A stretch of DNA of 64,000 nt, from the NCBI GenBank assembly GCA_020850995.1, contig JADZDP010000006.1, positions 1 through 64,000 of the forward strand, given 5' to 3'. Made by a program: the position numbers and the translations under genes. The notes beneath the pieces were generated by a model. The model worked only from the letters and a program-made list of their open reading frames with translations, did not search any database and was not told where the DNA came from. This document shows positions 1-9,280 of this stretch, in pieces (within the stretch, counting starts at the first letter, position 1; each line of letters opens with the position of its first letter). Source of the DNA: Deltaproteobacteria bacterium. Lineage in GTDB: Bacteria; Myxococcota; UBA727; VGSZ01.

Positions 1-127
1 ACCAGCGATGGTCCGTTGCCCGCCGCCCGAAGCCCGCGGCCCGACACCGACGCCCGAGGGCCGGCGCCCGCAAACCGAAGCCCGCAAGATCGAGCGCCCG
101 ACAACCGATGATCTGTCAGCCCTTGAG

Positions 128-161
128 TTGTCCATTCGCGGGCCCTAAGGGCCCGCGAACG
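128..161. repeat. Two abutting MITE-like terminal inverted repeats
   Basis: Positions 128-146 read TTGTCCATTCGCGGGCCCT, identical to the right terminus of the element at 9281-9441. One base later, 148-159 read AGGGCCCGCGAA, the start of the opposite terminus. Two element ends therefore sit head to head with nothing between them, as expected of a collapsed or excised copy. The surrounding left edge (1-127) is Pro/Arg-biased low-complexity sequence in which I support no gene. Confidence 0.6.
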
Positions 162-242
162 ACCGCCGCGTCCCGCCTCGCTTCTTGCTCGCCGAGACAC
201 CGATGGCTCCCTGCATCGGCTGTCCACCGAACAAGGTCACGA

Positions 243-1625
243 TCAACAATCCTGCGGGCACAACCCGGGGTTGTTCTGCTCCGCCTGATCGCACACGCCG
301 TCGCCGCAAGGGTTCGCAGCGCCGCCGCCGCGGCAGCCGCCCTGCCCCGCGGCGTCGGCGGGCGCGCTGCCATCGAGCTGCGCCGCCACCGCCGCGCGCC
401 GCTCACGCACGAAGCTCATGAGCCCGATGCCGCCTCCCGGCACGTCGCTCTCCATGCCCTGCTCGAATTGCTCGGTGGTGAAGAACTTGCTGGTGTCCGC
501 CGCCACGACGGGGCGGACCACCGCCGCGAGCGCATCGACGCGCGCCGCCATGGCGTCTTCGGCGAAGGGCCCGTCGAGTAGCTCACCGATGAGCTCCCGG
601 TAGCGCGCCGCCAGCTCGGCTTCGGCGAGCAGCGTGGTCACGAGTGGCCGCGCCTCGGCGGGTGCGCAGGTGGGCTCCTCGATGGGCAGCGCGATGAGGC
701 CCGCGCGATCGCAGCCGCAGGTGAACACGCCGAAGGCCTCGTTCATGTCCCAGGGGATGACGGTGAAGCGCTGGTCCTCGCCGTAGAGGTAGTAGTTGTG
801 CGCGGTGCCGAGGTAGCTGTCGAGGTTCGCCAAGAGCGCGTTCACGGACAGGTAGCGCAGCGCGAGCTCGACATCGAGGTGTCCGGCGAGCGCGACGACG
901 TCGCCGACTTGGAGAGCGGCCACCAGCGCGACGTAGGCGGCGTGGCCGAGCTCCTCGTGCCGCTCGACCTCGAGCCCTGGGTAGTCCTCGATGCTGTCGC
1001 CGCGGTAGCGCAGCTCGCCCGCGGGCGGCTCGGGCTGGTAGAGGATGCCGTCGCCGTCTTGGAAGCGTTCGTCGAGGAAGCGCCCGCCCACGTCTTCCAC
1101 CAGCGTGTAGAGGCCGAGGTGCTCGTCGCCGACCCAGAGATCGACGAAGCCGGTGCGCGAGGCGGGCAGCCCTGCCGCGCGCGCCACGCCGTAGGCCAGC
1201 GCCTCGCGCAGCAGGGTTGGGTCCTTGAAGCCGTTGTTGAGAACCAGCTTGCTCTGGCCGAGGAGCTCTTGGTCCTCGAGGGTATCGTTGAGGTCGACCT
1301 TGAAGCTGAAGCGGTGGCTGCCCATGGCGGCCACCGAGCGCAGGCTCGAGTTGCCCTTGACGCGCACCTGCACCTGCTCGAGCCGCGCGTCGTCGTACTC
1401 GACGGCCCCGGGGAACCACACCTCGGCCTCGGGGTCGGCGAGCATGGCGGCCCAGTCGTCGGCGCCAAGCTCGATGCGAAGGGCGGCCACGCGGTCCTCT
1501 GCGAAGAGCGAGCTGGTCCCGGGGTCCGACGCGCTGCCGGCGTCGGCCGGCCCGTCGGCGGGCGTGGGCGTGCAGGCAAATGCCGCCACCAGCGCGAGCC
1601 CGAAACCGATGCGCCACGCACGCAT
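243..1625 (-). CDS. CotH-family kinase-like lipoprotein
   Basis: 460 residues. The N-terminus is a lipoprotein-type signal with the candidate lipid-modified Cys at residue 18. CotH-family landmarks are visible: RVKGNSS (residues 88-94), a KLVLNNGFKDPTLLRE block (126-141), a LWVGDEHLGLYTLVEDV block, and IPWDMNEAFG (290-299), which carries the acidic residue conserved in CotH atypical kinases. The C-terminus ends in a Cys-rich CGDGVCDQAE...CPQDC tail of the kind found in secreted myxobacterial proteins. CotH proteins of Bacillus phosphorylate spore-coat proteins; the substrate here is unknown. It is probably anchored in the outer membrane or periplasm. It is convergent with nothing on its 3' side. 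Confidence 0.85.
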   Translation of the reverse strand: MRAWRIGFGLALVAAFACTPTPADGPADAGSASDPGTSSLFAEDRVAALRIELGADDWAAMLADPEAEVWFPGAVEYDDARLEQVQVRVKGNSSLRSVAAMGSHRFSFKVDLNDTLEDQELLGQSKLVLNNGFKDPTLLREALAYGVARAAGLPASRTGFVDLWVGDEHLGLYTLVEDVGGRFLDERFQDGDGILYQPEPPAGELRYRGDSIEDYPGLEVERHEELGHAAYVALVAALQVGDVVALAGHLDVELALRYLSVNALLANLDSYLGTAHNYYLYGEDQRFTVIPWDMNEAFGVFTCGCDRAGLIALPIEEPTCAPAEARPLVTTLLAEAELAARYRELIGELLDGPFAEDAMAARVDALAAVVRPVVAADTSKFFTTEQFEQGMESDVPGGGIGLMSFVRERRAAVAAQLDGSAPADAAGQGGCRGGGAANPCGDGVCDQAEQNNPGLCPQDC

Positions 1626-1688
1626 GTCACCACCTCGCGACCGAGCCTCGCACGACCTTGATGGTAGCAGGCCGGCGGCGCGCGCTCC

Positions 1689-2627
1689 TCAGGGCGCCGG
1701 CTTGAAGACGAAGGGGTAGTTGACGATGACCACGCCACCGCCCTTGGGCGCCGGGAAGGTCCAGCCGGCGATGACGCCGGCCACGCACGCGGCCAGCTCG
1801 TCGGCGCTCGGCTCGGCCGCCACCACCTCGGTGCTCGTGACCTTGCCATCCGGGCCGATGGTCCAGCGGTAGCTCAGCTTCACGACTCCTGGCGGCCTTT
1901 TCTTCGCACCGTCGTAGCAGGCGCGCAGTGCCGCGGCGCCGCCCTGCACCACGCGGCGAATCTCGTCCTTACTCAGCGTGCCCTTGACCTCTACCGGTGC
2001 GGCGGCGCCCTCCATGGTGCTGCCGAACAGCGTGCCGATGGCGCCCGTGGCCTGGCCGGCAGCGCCTGTCGGAAGCGCCGCACGCGCGGGCGGGCCAAGC
2101 TCCACCCAGGCGACGCCTCGCAGCTCGCCCTCGCGGAAGCCCACGGCCTTGTCGAGCGGGTACTTCTTCGCGAGGGCCGCCGTCACCTCGGGCGCCAGGG
2201 CCTCGCCGTGACACGCGAGGCAGAAGGGCGCGGTCACTAGGGGCTCGACGTAGCCAAAGCGCCCGCCCTCGAGCAGCACCTCGCGCGGGCCGCGCTTGTC
2301 CTTGGGCGCGGCCTCGAGCTCGGCCAAGAGTGGCGCCACCCACGCGGGCGCAACGTTGGCGGGGTTGCGCAGGCGGGACGAGGTGCGGCCGAGGCGCAGC
2401 TCGGGGCCTTGCTGCTCGGCGGCAACGCGCGCCGCTACCTCGCCGCAGGTGCCCACCGCCGAAGCCGGCCCGCCAGCGGCGATCTGTTTTTGCAGCTCGC
2501 TCACCAGGCTGCCCTTGAGCTTGGCCACGGCAGCGGCGGCGCGCGCACGCGAGGGCGACGCCGCGGCGGGGGCTTGCGGGGCAGGCGCTTGAGCGACGAT
2601 GGTGAGCAGGAACGCGAGGCCGAGCAT
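1689..2627 (-). CDS. DUF3365-like cytochrome domain fused to AgmX/PglI-type C-terminus
   Basis: ATG at 2627 is preferred because AAGGAG precedes it and it starts a hydrophobic signal (MLGLAFLLTIVAQ); the frame is open further upstream without a plausible signal. 312 residues. The N-terminal part resembles DUF3365 sensor domains and contains CLACH, a CxxCH-type covalent haem site. The last ~95 residues match the TonB-like AgmX/PglI C-terminal pattern (RACYDGAKKRPPG, a GxVTSTEV strand, a WTFPAP segment, a closing NYPFVFKP). In Myxococcus, AgmX belongs to gliding-motility machinery, but this domain is also common in lipoproteins of unrelated role. I infer a periplasmic haem-binding or redox-sensing protein. 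Specific function is unknown. Confidence 0.7.
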   Translation of the reverse strand: MLGLAFLLTIVAQAPAPQAPAAASPSRARAAAAVAKLKGSLVSELQKQIAAGGPASAVGTCGEVAARVAAEQQGPELRLGRTSSRLRNPANVAPAWVAPLLAELEAAPKDKRGPREVLLEGGRFGYVEPLVTAPFCLACHGEALAPEVTAALAKKYPLDKAVGFREGELRGVAWVELGPPARAALPTGAAGQATGAIGTLFGSTMEGAAAPVEVKGTLSKDEIRRVVQGGAAALRACYDGAKKRPPGVVKLSYRWTIGPDGKVTSTEVVAAEPSADELAACVAGVIAGWTFPAPKGGGVVIVNYPFVFKPAP

Positions 2628-2851
2628 GGGCACGGGAGGGCTCCTTGGCGGATGCTGCACGCTGTTAGCGGCGCTGCCGGCCTGGCGCCATCGCCCCTGC
2701 CTGGTGCGACAGGTAGGACCGGTCCCGCAGGGCCGGGCCCCGCCCGCGTCCGGGCGCCGCCTCGCTGCGCTAACGTGACCTGGCGCATGGGATTTTCCCC
2801 ACCTCACCTGTGGATCTGCGGGCCCAGCCGGGTCTGTTTCCACGGGAGCCG

Positions 2852-3433
2852 GTGAGCGTGTCGACATCACAGCACCTGAGCTCGACCCGCCCGCCGGGGC
2901 CGAGCCAAGCAGACCGGCAGCTCCTCACCGAGCTTTACCGGACCCATGGGAGCCGCGTGTACAGCCGCTGTCTCTACCTGCTGCGCGACAAGGAAGAGGC
3001 GAGGGACGCCATGCAGGAGGTGTTCATCAAGGTGCAGAGGAACCTGGCGGAGTTCCGCGGCGAGGCCTCGCCGCTCACCTGGATGACGCGCATCGCCACC
3101 AATCACTGCCTGAACCTGATCCGCGCCAAGCGCGCCGCCTGGCACGACAAGTACAAGCGCGAGGTGGAGACCGGCGAGCACACCAAGAGCCTCGGCCCCA
3201 CCCTCAAAGAGAACCAGCAGCTCTTGCAGCTCGCCCTCGCCAAGGTGGAGCCCGCGGTGGCCGAGGCCGCCATCTACTACTTCGTCGACGAGATGACCCA
3301 GGCCGAGATCTGCCAGCTGGTGGGCCTCTCGGCGCCCACCTTGCGCAAGCGCCTGCGCGAGTTCATCGACGTGGCGCGCGAGGAGATCAAGAAGGCCGTG
3401 CCCGGCATCGAATTCCAGGAGGCGCCGATCTGA
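2852..3433 (+). CDS. ECF-type RNA polymerase sigma factor
   Basis: Region 2 is recognisable (LYRTHGSRVYSRCLYLL, then EEARDAMQEVFIKV and the WMTRIATNHCLNLIR segment). Region 4 helix-turn-helix follows (MTQAEICQLVGLSAPTLRKRL). The GTG at 2852 has GGGAG five bases upstream; an in-frame ATG at 2810 lacks a Shine-Dalgarno, so the start is uncertain by 14 codons. About 193 residues, normal for ECF sigma factors. It is followed 24 bp later by a one-membrane-segment protein and then a caspase-like protease, so it probably directs this cassette and is held by the downstream product. That regulatory link is inference from gene order. Confidence 0.88.
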   Translation: MSVSTSQHLSSTRPPGPSQADRQLLTELYRTHGSRVYSRCLYLLRDKEEARDAMQEVFIKVQRNLAEFRGEASPLTWMTRIATNHCLNLIRAKRAAWHDKYKREVETGEHTKSLGPTLKENQQLLQLALAKVEPAVAEAAIYYFVDEMTQAEICQLVGLSAPTLRKRLREFIDVAREEIKKAVPGIEFQEAPI

Positions 3434-3457
3434 GCCGCGCTCAGACCCCGTAGCACC

Positions 3458-4291
3458 ATGTCGACGCGCATCACCCTCCCCGACCTCGACGCCGCAGAGC
3501 TTGGCCCCTCGGGCTTCGAGCTGCGCCGCTTTCTGGCGGGCGAGCTGCCCGCGGAGCGGCGGGCCGAGCTCGAGCGCCTGCTGGCCACCGACGCGGCCTT
3601 CAAGGCGCGCGTGGACGCGCTGGCCGCCGAGGAGCGCGCCGAGCAGGCGGCCTTCGCCCTCGAGGTGCCGCTGCCCCGCTTCCTCGACGAGGTGGAGGCC
3701 AGGGTCGCGCGCCGCTCGCCCTTCGCGTGGCTGCGCTCGCTGCGTTTGCCGGGCACCTTGGGCGCGTTGGTCGCCGCCGCCGCCGCCATCGTGCTCTTCG
3801 TGCGCGCCCCCGACGACGAGCTGGCGGGCACGCGCACCAAGGGCGGCGCCCGCGTGGGCTTCTTCGTGAAAGACGAGGGCGGCGCGCACGCCGGCCGGGC
3901 CGGCGAGGAGCTGACGGCCGGCGACCGCATCCAGTTCGCCGTAAAAGACGACGCCGACATGGGCGCTATGGTGCTCGTCGGCGTCGACGGCAAGGGCGTG
4001 GTCACGGTGTACGCCGCCGAGAGCGTGCAGGGCCGCGTCAAGGGCGAGGAGAAGACGCGCCTCTTGCCTGCCAGCGTGGTGCTCGACGAGGCCACCGGCG
4101 CCGAGCGCTTCTTCGTGGTCTATGGCGCCGAGGACGTCGACACCCTGCGCGCCGAGGTGGAGGCCGCGGCCGAGCGCCTGGCCTCGTCGGGCAGCGACCT
4201 TTCGCGCACCGAGCGCCTGCCCTTGCCCGACACGCACGTGCAAAGCTCGGTCCACATCGTCAAGATCGCTCCAGCGCCGAGCGGCCCCTGA
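3458..4291 (+). CDS. Putative anti-sigma / DUF4384-like membrane protein
   Basis: 277 residues. Residues 1-85 are charged and helical (FELRRFLAGELPAERRAELE), as in cytoplasmic anti-sigma domains. One transmembrane helix follows at about 96-113 (LPGTLGALVAAAAAIVLFV). The remainder is a beta-rich extracytoplasmic domain resembling DUF4384 (GGARVGFFVKDEGGA, then a GEELTAGDRIQFAV strand pair). It has no zinc-finger Cys/His set. The position directly after an ECF sigma factor and before a caspase-like gene supports a membrane-bound anti-sigma or sensor role. The family assignment is tentative. Confidence 0.65.
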   Translation: MSTRITLPDLDAAELGPSGFELRRFLAGELPAERRAELERLLATDAAFKARVDALAAEERAEQAAFALEVPLPRFLDEVEARVARRSPFAWLRSLRLPGTLGALVAAAAAIVLFVRAPDDELAGTRTKGGARVGFFVKDEGGAHAGRAGEELTAGDRIQFAVKDDADMGAMVLVGVDGKGVVTVYAAESVQGRVKGEEKTRLLPASVVLDEATGAERFFVVYGAEDVDTLRAEVEAAAERLASSGSDLSRTERLPLPDTHVQSSVHIVKIAPAPSGP

Positions 4292-4313
4292 GCGCAGCCA
4301 TGAAGCCCACCGC

Positions 4314-5936
4314 GTGAACCTGCGTGCCCTCGCCTGTGCCCTGCCCCTCGCCGCGCTCGCGGCGGGCAACGCGCATGCGCGCACCGAGCGCCTGGCGCTC
4401 ATCGTGGCCAACCACCAGGGCGGCACGGAGCTTCCCGAGCTGCGCTACGCCGGGCGCGACGGGCAGCGCCTGGCCGACGTGCTCGTCGACCTCGGCGGCT
4501 TCGAGCGCGCCGACATCCTCTCCGTCATCGACGGCGAGGGCGGCGACGTCATGGGCGCGCTCGACGAGGTGGAGCGGCGCGTGGCCCAGGCCAAGCGCGG
4601 CGGCGACGAGGTGGTGTTCCTGTTCTACTACTCGGGTCACGCGCAAAACGGCGTGCTGCGCTTGGGCCAGACGCAGCTCGAGATGCAGTGGATCAAGCGC
4701 CGCCTCGAGGAGTCGTCGGCCGACGTGCGCATCGCCTTCGTCGATAGCTGCGGCGCCGGCGCCATGACGCGCGAGAAGGGCGGCACCTTGGCGCCGCCCT
4801 TCGTGGTGCAGGTGGACCAGGGGCTCTCGGCGCGCGGCCAGGTGATCATCACGAGCTCGTCGGCCTCGGAGGTGAGCCAGGAGAGCGACGACATCCAGGG
4901 CAGCTTCTTCACGCACTACCTCGCCACCGGCCTGCGCGGCGACGCCGATCGCAACACCGACGGCAAGGTTACGCTCGACGAGGCCTACGCCTACGCCTAC
5001 GGCCGCACCGTGGCCGCCACCTCGGTGACGCGCTCGGGCGCGCAGCACCCCACCTACTCCTACGACCTGCGCGGCGCCGGTGACGTCACCCTGTCGGAGC
5101 CCGGCGGCGCCGACGTGGTCATCGACTTCCCCGCCGAGAGCGAGGGGCGCTACTTCGTGGTCGATCTCGATCGCCAGCTCTTCGTCGCCGAGGTGGACAA
5201 GAACGCGGGCAACACGAGCCGCATCGCCTTGCCCAAGGGCCAGTACGCGATCAAGAAGCGCATGGACAGCCACCTGCTCATGACGCGGCTGTCGGCGCGC
5301 GAGAAGGGCGTGTTCACCATCGACGAGGGCGCCATGGAGCGGGTCTCCTTCGCCGACGACTACGCCAAGGGCACGCCCATCATGAGCGACCGCATCGCCG
5401 ACGAGGTCGGCTTCGCGCTGTCCGTGGGCCTGGGCGCGCAGCTCGTGCTCGACCCCGGCGACGACGGCGATCTCTTCCCCGGCCTGCCCTACGTCGTCAT
5501 CGAGGCGCGCGGGCGCAACCTGGTGGGCGAGCACATCATGACCTCCGCCGACGTCGGCTTCGGTGGCGTCAAGGTGGAGCGCGACGTGCCCGGCGGCACC
5601 ATCCCCGCCGACGTCGTCCACGTGCAGGCCGGCGTCAACGTGCTGTGGACCACGCGTCTCTTCGATGACGCGGTGCTCCTCGGCGGTGGCGGCCGCCTGG
5701 CCGCCATGTACTGGCAGCACACCTTTCAAGACCCTGCCGCCCTGCCCGTCGGCGTCGACGCGACGCAGTGGTACTTCGACTTCGCGCCCGGCCTGGTGGG
5801 CATGGCGGGCTGGTCTTTTGCGTCGTGGGGCCACGCCGAGATCACAGCTCGATCGAGCGTGATGGTGTACACGTATGACTCGGTACGACCTGTCTTCCCC
5901 GTCGAGGCGCTGGCCTCGGTGTGGTTCGATTTCTGA
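4314..5936 (+). CDS. Secreted caspase-like (peptidase C14) protein
   Basis: The GTG at 4314 opens a signal peptide (VNLRALACALPLAALAAGNAHA); the open frame upstream overlaps the preceding gene and is not protein-like. 540 residues. The caspase fold is marked by the His motif FYYSGHAQN (His about 109) and the Cys motif AFVDSCGAGA (Cys about 146), so the catalytic dyad is intact. The C-terminal ~170 residues alternate short hydrophobic strands and end in VWFDF, an outer-membrane-barrel-like terminus. I infer export to the periplasm or outer membrane. Bacterial caspase homologues act in regulated proteolysis or cell death; the substrate is unknown. Probably the effector of the ECF sigma cassette. 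Confidence 0.82.
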   Translation: MNLRALACALPLAALAAGNAHARTERLALIVANHQGGTELPELRYAGRDGQRLADVLVDLGGFERADILSVIDGEGGDVMGALDEVERRVAQAKRGGDEVVFLFYYSGHAQNGVLRLGQTQLEMQWIKRRLEESSADVRIAFVDSCGAGAMTREKGGTLAPPFVVQVDQGLSARGQVIITSSSASEVSQESDDIQGSFFTHYLATGLRGDADRNTDGKVTLDEAYAYAYGRTVAATSVTRSGAQHPTYSYDLRGAGDVTLSEPGGADVVIDFPAESEGRYFVVDLDRQLFVAEVDKNAGNTSRIALPKGQYAIKKRMDSHLLMTRLSAREKGVFTIDEGAMERVSFADDYAKGTPIMSDRIADEVGFALSVGLGAQLVLDPGDDGDLFPGLPYVVIEARGRNLVGEHIMTSADVGFGGVKVERDVPGGTIPADVVHVQAGVNVLWTTRLFDDAVLLGGGGRLAAMYWQHTFQDPAALPVGVDATQWYFDFAPGLVGMAGWSFASWGHAEITARSSVMVYTYDSVRPVFPVEALASVWFDF

Positions 5937-6010
5937 GTGTTCCTGTGAGCGCTTTTGCCCGGATCCTTTGCCTCTTTCTCCTTTGAGCGTGTCGAACCAT
6001 TGAGCCCCCG

Positions 6011-7039
6011 ATGAGCCCCACCCGCCGCCCCCTGCTCGCCCTCGCCACCGCCCTGGTGGCCGGCATGGCGCTCGTCGGCTGCGGCAACCTGTCGGAGGAC
6101 GACCTGGTCTTCTTCGCGGGCCTGCCGCAGAAGAAGCAGCTCGAGATGCGGCCGGCCGGCGAACCGAGCGCGCTCGAACAGGGCAACAGCGCCGAGCAGG
6201 CGCTCGAGGTCCCCTGCGCCGACGGCGATCTGCGCTGCCACGCGCGCAAGGTCGCTACCGATCTCAACGGCATCTCCTTCTTCTTGCTCGACCTGGTCGA
6301 CGAGGTGCTCAAGCACCCGCCCACGCGCCGCGAGCGCGACCGCCGCGTGTGGGGCCCCATCTTCGACGTCGCCAAGCAAGCCAGCTACCGCTTCGAAATG
6401 GTGCGCGTCGACGACGGCACGAGCGCGCTCGGCACCTTCCGCTTCTGCGTGCACGGCGCCGCGGGCCGCGTGCCGGCGCGCCTGGTGGACGAGGTCAGCT
6501 GTGATGTCGACCTCGACGAGGACACGGGGCTCGCGCTCCTGCTGTCGGGACAGTTCACCCCCGGCGACCTCGAGGGTGCGCGCGCCCGCTCGGGCGTGGG
6601 CTCGCTCACGCTCGAGCTCTCGCGCGTGGAGCCGCTCAAGGGCGTGGGCCGGCAGCTGGTCATCGACTTCGACAACGACGAGGAGCGCACCGAGCTGCAC
6701 CTGGGCGTGGTGGGCGCGCTCTTGGCCGGCACCAACCTCGAGCGCGAGCGCGTCGACTACGACTTCGTCCGCGAGGCCGACGGCTCGGGCAGGCTCAACT
6801 TCGACGCCTTCGCCAACCTGGCGCCCGAGCAGCCCGGCGTGGAGAACCTGGTGATCGGCGCCGCGTGGGACACGGAGCAGGCGGGCCGCGCCGAAGCCAC
6901 GGTGGCGCGCGTGGGCGACCTCGAGCACCCCTTGTTCGTGGCCGTGCAGTGCTGGGACGCCGAGCTTGGCGAGGTGTACTTCCGGGCCAACGACGACGCT
7001 CGCGGCGACGAGGACGCCTGCGTGTACTCGGCGCTGTAG
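6011..7039 (+). CDS. Lipoprotein of unknown function
   Basis: 342 residues. The signal ends in LVGCGN, giving a lipobox Cys at about residue 23. The mature part is acidic with no domain I recognise; four to five further Cys (PCADGDLRCHARK, VSCDVD, VQCWD, DACVY) may form disulfides. It lies 74 bp after the caspase gene on the same strand and could belong to the same transcript, although the gap is larger than elsewhere in the cassette. No function is proposed. Confidence 0.75.
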   Translation: MSPTRRPLLALATALVAGMALVGCGNLSEDDLVFFAGLPQKKQLEMRPAGEPSALEQGNSAEQALEVPCADGDLRCHARKVATDLNGISFFLLDLVDEVLKHPPTRRERDRRVWGPIFDVAKQASYRFEMVRVDDGTSALGTFRFCVHGAAGRVPARLVDEVSCDVDLDEDTGLALLLSGQFTPGDLEGARARSGVGSLTLELSRVEPLKGVGRQLVIDFDNDEERTELHLGVVGALLAGTNLERERVDYDFVREADGSGRLNFDAFANLAPEQPGVENLVIGAAWDTEQAGRAEATVARVGDLEHPLFVAVQCWDAELGEVYFRANDDARGDEDACVYSAL

Positions 7040-7083
7040 GTCGCCCCTGGCCGGGAGCCCTGCGGGTCTGCTACGCGAGCCCC

Positions 7084-9192
7084 ATGCTCGAGGGCCTGAA
7101 CCACGCGCAGCGCACCGCGGTCATGCACGACGGCGGCCCGCTCTTGGTGCTGGCCGGCGCCGGCACCGGCAAGACGCGCGTGGTCACCACGCGCATCGCA
7201 CGGCTGCTCCTGCAGGGAGAGGCCGCGCGCTCGATCCTCGCCGTCACCTTCACCAACAAGGCCGCCAAAGAGATGAAGGAGCGCTTGGTGGGCCTCGCGG
7301 GCAGGGCGGCGCGCGGCGTGTGGGTCTCGACCTTCCACGCCTTGTGCGCGCGCATGCTGCGCAAAGACGCGCACCAGCTCGGCCTGTCGAACGCGCTCTC
7401 CATACTCGACGAGAGCGACCAGATGGCGCAGCTCGTGCGCACGGCGCGCGCCATCGGCATGAAGCTCGACGAGGCGGCGCCCGGCGTTCCGGCCAGCCGC
7501 CTGCCGCGCCTGGTGCTCGGCAAGATCGGCCTGTGGAAGAACCAGGGCCTGCGCGGCACCGACGAGCCGCCGCCCCAGCACGACGAGGTGGCCCTGGTGG
7601 CGCGCGCGCTGTGGCGCCCCTACGCCGCGCACCTGCGCGCCATGAACGCGCTCGACTTCGACGATCTGCTCTTGTGCGCGCGCGAGCTCTTGGAGACCGT
7701 GCCCGAGGTGCGCGCGCGCTACCAGGCGCAGTTTCGCTGGCTGCACATCGACGAGTACCAAGACACGAACCCTATCCAACTCGAGATCACGCGCCTGTTG
7801 TGCGGTCCCGAGCAGAACCTGTGCGTCGTGGGCGACGACGACCAGGCGATCTACGCCTTTCGCGGCGCCGACCTCGAAAACATCCTGGCCTTCGATCGCC
7901 AGTACACCCCCTGCACCGTGGTCAAGCTCGAAGACAACTACCGGTCGACGGCGCTGATCCTCGACGCCGCCAACGCCGTCATCGCCAAGAACAGCGCGCG
8001 CCGCGACAAGACGCTGCGCTCGGGCTTGGGCGAGGGCGCGCCGCTCTCGGTCATCGTCGCCAACGACGGCGAGCAAGAGGCCGAGCAGGTGGCCTCGCGC
8101 ATCTTCGATCTGGTGCTGCGCGACAAGCGCCCGGCCGAGTCGGTGGCCATCCTGTACCGCGCGGCGCCGCAGAGCCGCTTGTTCGAGGAGGCGCTGCGCA
8201 TGCGCGGCGTGCCCTACCGTGTCGTTGGCGGCATGGAGTTCTTCGCACGCAAAGAGGTGAAGGACGCGCTCGCGTACCTCACCTGCATCGCCCGCCCCGA
8301 CGACGAGGTCGCGTTTCGGCGCGCCATCACCGCGCCGGCACGTAAGCTCGGCGAGGTCGCCATCGGACGCGTGGTGGCCGCGGCGCGCGCCGCCGACGTG
8401 CCCCTCGTGGAGTACGCCCTGCAAGGCGCGCCCGCCGCCGAACTCAAGACCGAGCAGCGCGTGGCATTGGCTGGCTTCGCCAAGCCCTTGGTGGCTGCGC
8501 GCGCGCCCCTCGAGGCCGCCGCCAACGACCCCGACGCCGACGTGGCGCTGCTCGCGCACCGCGCCGTGCTCGCTGCCGGCGTGGCGCGCCTCATCGAGGC
8601 CGAGCCCGAGCTGGCCACGCGACAGCGCATCCAGGAGTGCGTGGAAGAGCTGATGAACGCCTTCGCCGGATTCGTGGAGCGGCGCCGTGACGCAGCGCTC
8701 GCGCCCGACCTGGCGGAGAGCCAGCTGGTCGACACCGGCGAGGGCGCGCTGGCCGCCTTCCTCGATCGCGTGCGCCTCGACGGCGATGACGATGAGCGCA
8801 CCGACGAGGAGAAAGAAGAGAAGAAGAACAAAGGCAAGGTGCAGCTCATGTCGCTGCACGCCTCCAAGGGCCTCGAGTTCCCCGTGGTGTTCCTGGTGGG
8901 CATGGAGGAGGGGCTCTTGCCGCATCGGCGCGTGCTCGAAGAGAGCGGTGAGCGCGGTGTCGAGGAGGAGCGGCGCCTGTGCTACGTGGGCTTCACGCGC
9001 GCGCAGCGCCTGCTTGTGTGCAGCTTCGCCACCACGCGGCGCCGCCGGCACGAGCTGTTGCCGCGCCGGCGCTCGCGCTTCCTCGACGACGTGCCGGCGC
9101 GCTGCTTGCCGGCGGCCGAGGCGGCGGTGGAGCCGGCGGATCCCGCGGAGGCGTTCTTCGCCGCCATGCGGGCGCGCGCGGCGGCGCGTTAG
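7084..9192 (+). CDS. UvrD/Rep/PcrA-family ATP-dependent DNA helicase
   Basis: 702 residues from ATG 7084; upstream codons in the same frame lack helicase similarity. SF1A motifs are all present: I (AGAGTGKT), Ia (AVTFTNKAAKEMKER), II (IDEYQD), III (VVGDDDQAIYAFRGA), IV (DNYRS), V (SLHASKGLEFPVVF) and VI (EEERRLCYVGFTRA). The family translocates 3'-5' on single-stranded DNA and works in repair or replication restart. It ends in VEPADPAEAFFAAMRARAAAR. A decayed copy of this 3' end lies at 10527-10618. Assignment between UvrD, Rep and PcrA is not possible from motifs alone. Confidence 0.92.
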   Translation: MLEGLNHAQRTAVMHDGGPLLVLAGAGTGKTRVVTTRIARLLLQGEAARSILAVTFTNKAAKEMKERLVGLAGRAARGVWVSTFHALCARMLRKDAHQLGLSNALSILDESDQMAQLVRTARAIGMKLDEAAPGVPASRLPRLVLGKIGLWKNQGLRGTDEPPPQHDEVALVARALWRPYAAHLRAMNALDFDDLLLCARELLETVPEVRARYQAQFRWLHIDEYQDTNPIQLEITRLLCGPEQNLCVVGDDDQAIYAFRGADLENILAFDRQYTPCTVVKLEDNYRSTALILDAANAVIAKNSARRDKTLRSGLGEGAPLSVIVANDGEQEAEQVASRIFDLVLRDKRPAESVAILYRAAPQSRLFEEALRMRGVPYRVVGGMEFFARKEVKDALAYLTCIARPDDEVAFRRAITAPARKLGEVAIGRVVAAARAADVPLVEYALQGAPAAELKTEQRVALAGFAKPLVAARAPLEAAANDPDADVALLAHRAVLAAGVARLIEAEPELATRQRIQECVEELMNAFAGFVERRRDAALAPDLAESQLVDTGEGALAAFLDRVRLDGDDDERTDEEKEEKKNKGKVQLMSLHASKGLEFPVVFLVGMEEGLLPHRRVLEESGERGVEEERRLCYVGFTRAQRLLVCSFATTRRRRHELLPRRRSRFLDDVPARCLPAAEAAVEPADPAEAFFAAMRARAAAR

Positions 9193-9218
9193 CCAGCGGC
9201 GTCGACCAGCCCGGTGCC
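9127..9218. repeat. 92-bp direct repeat, copy A
   Basis: Positions 9127-9218 align without gaps to 10527-10618, with seven mismatches in 92 bp by eye. Copy A holds the last codons of the helicase. On the minus strand it also holds a copy of the final codons of the acyltransferase (GLVDAAG then stop). The ancestral locus was therefore two convergent genes whose 3' ends met inside this 92-bp stretch. Confidence 0.85.
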
Positions 9219-9244
9219 CTGCTCGAGCATCTGACCCGGTATGG

Positions 9245-9264
9245 CACACCGCATGTGCGGTGTG
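9245..9264 (+). terminator. Hairpin after helicase
   Basis: CACACCGC, loop ATGT, GCGGTGTG: a perfect 8-bp stem 53 bp past the helicase stop. There is no T-tract, so intrinsic termination is only possible. Confidence 0.35.
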
Positions 9265-9280
9265 AGGATCGTCCACAGTA

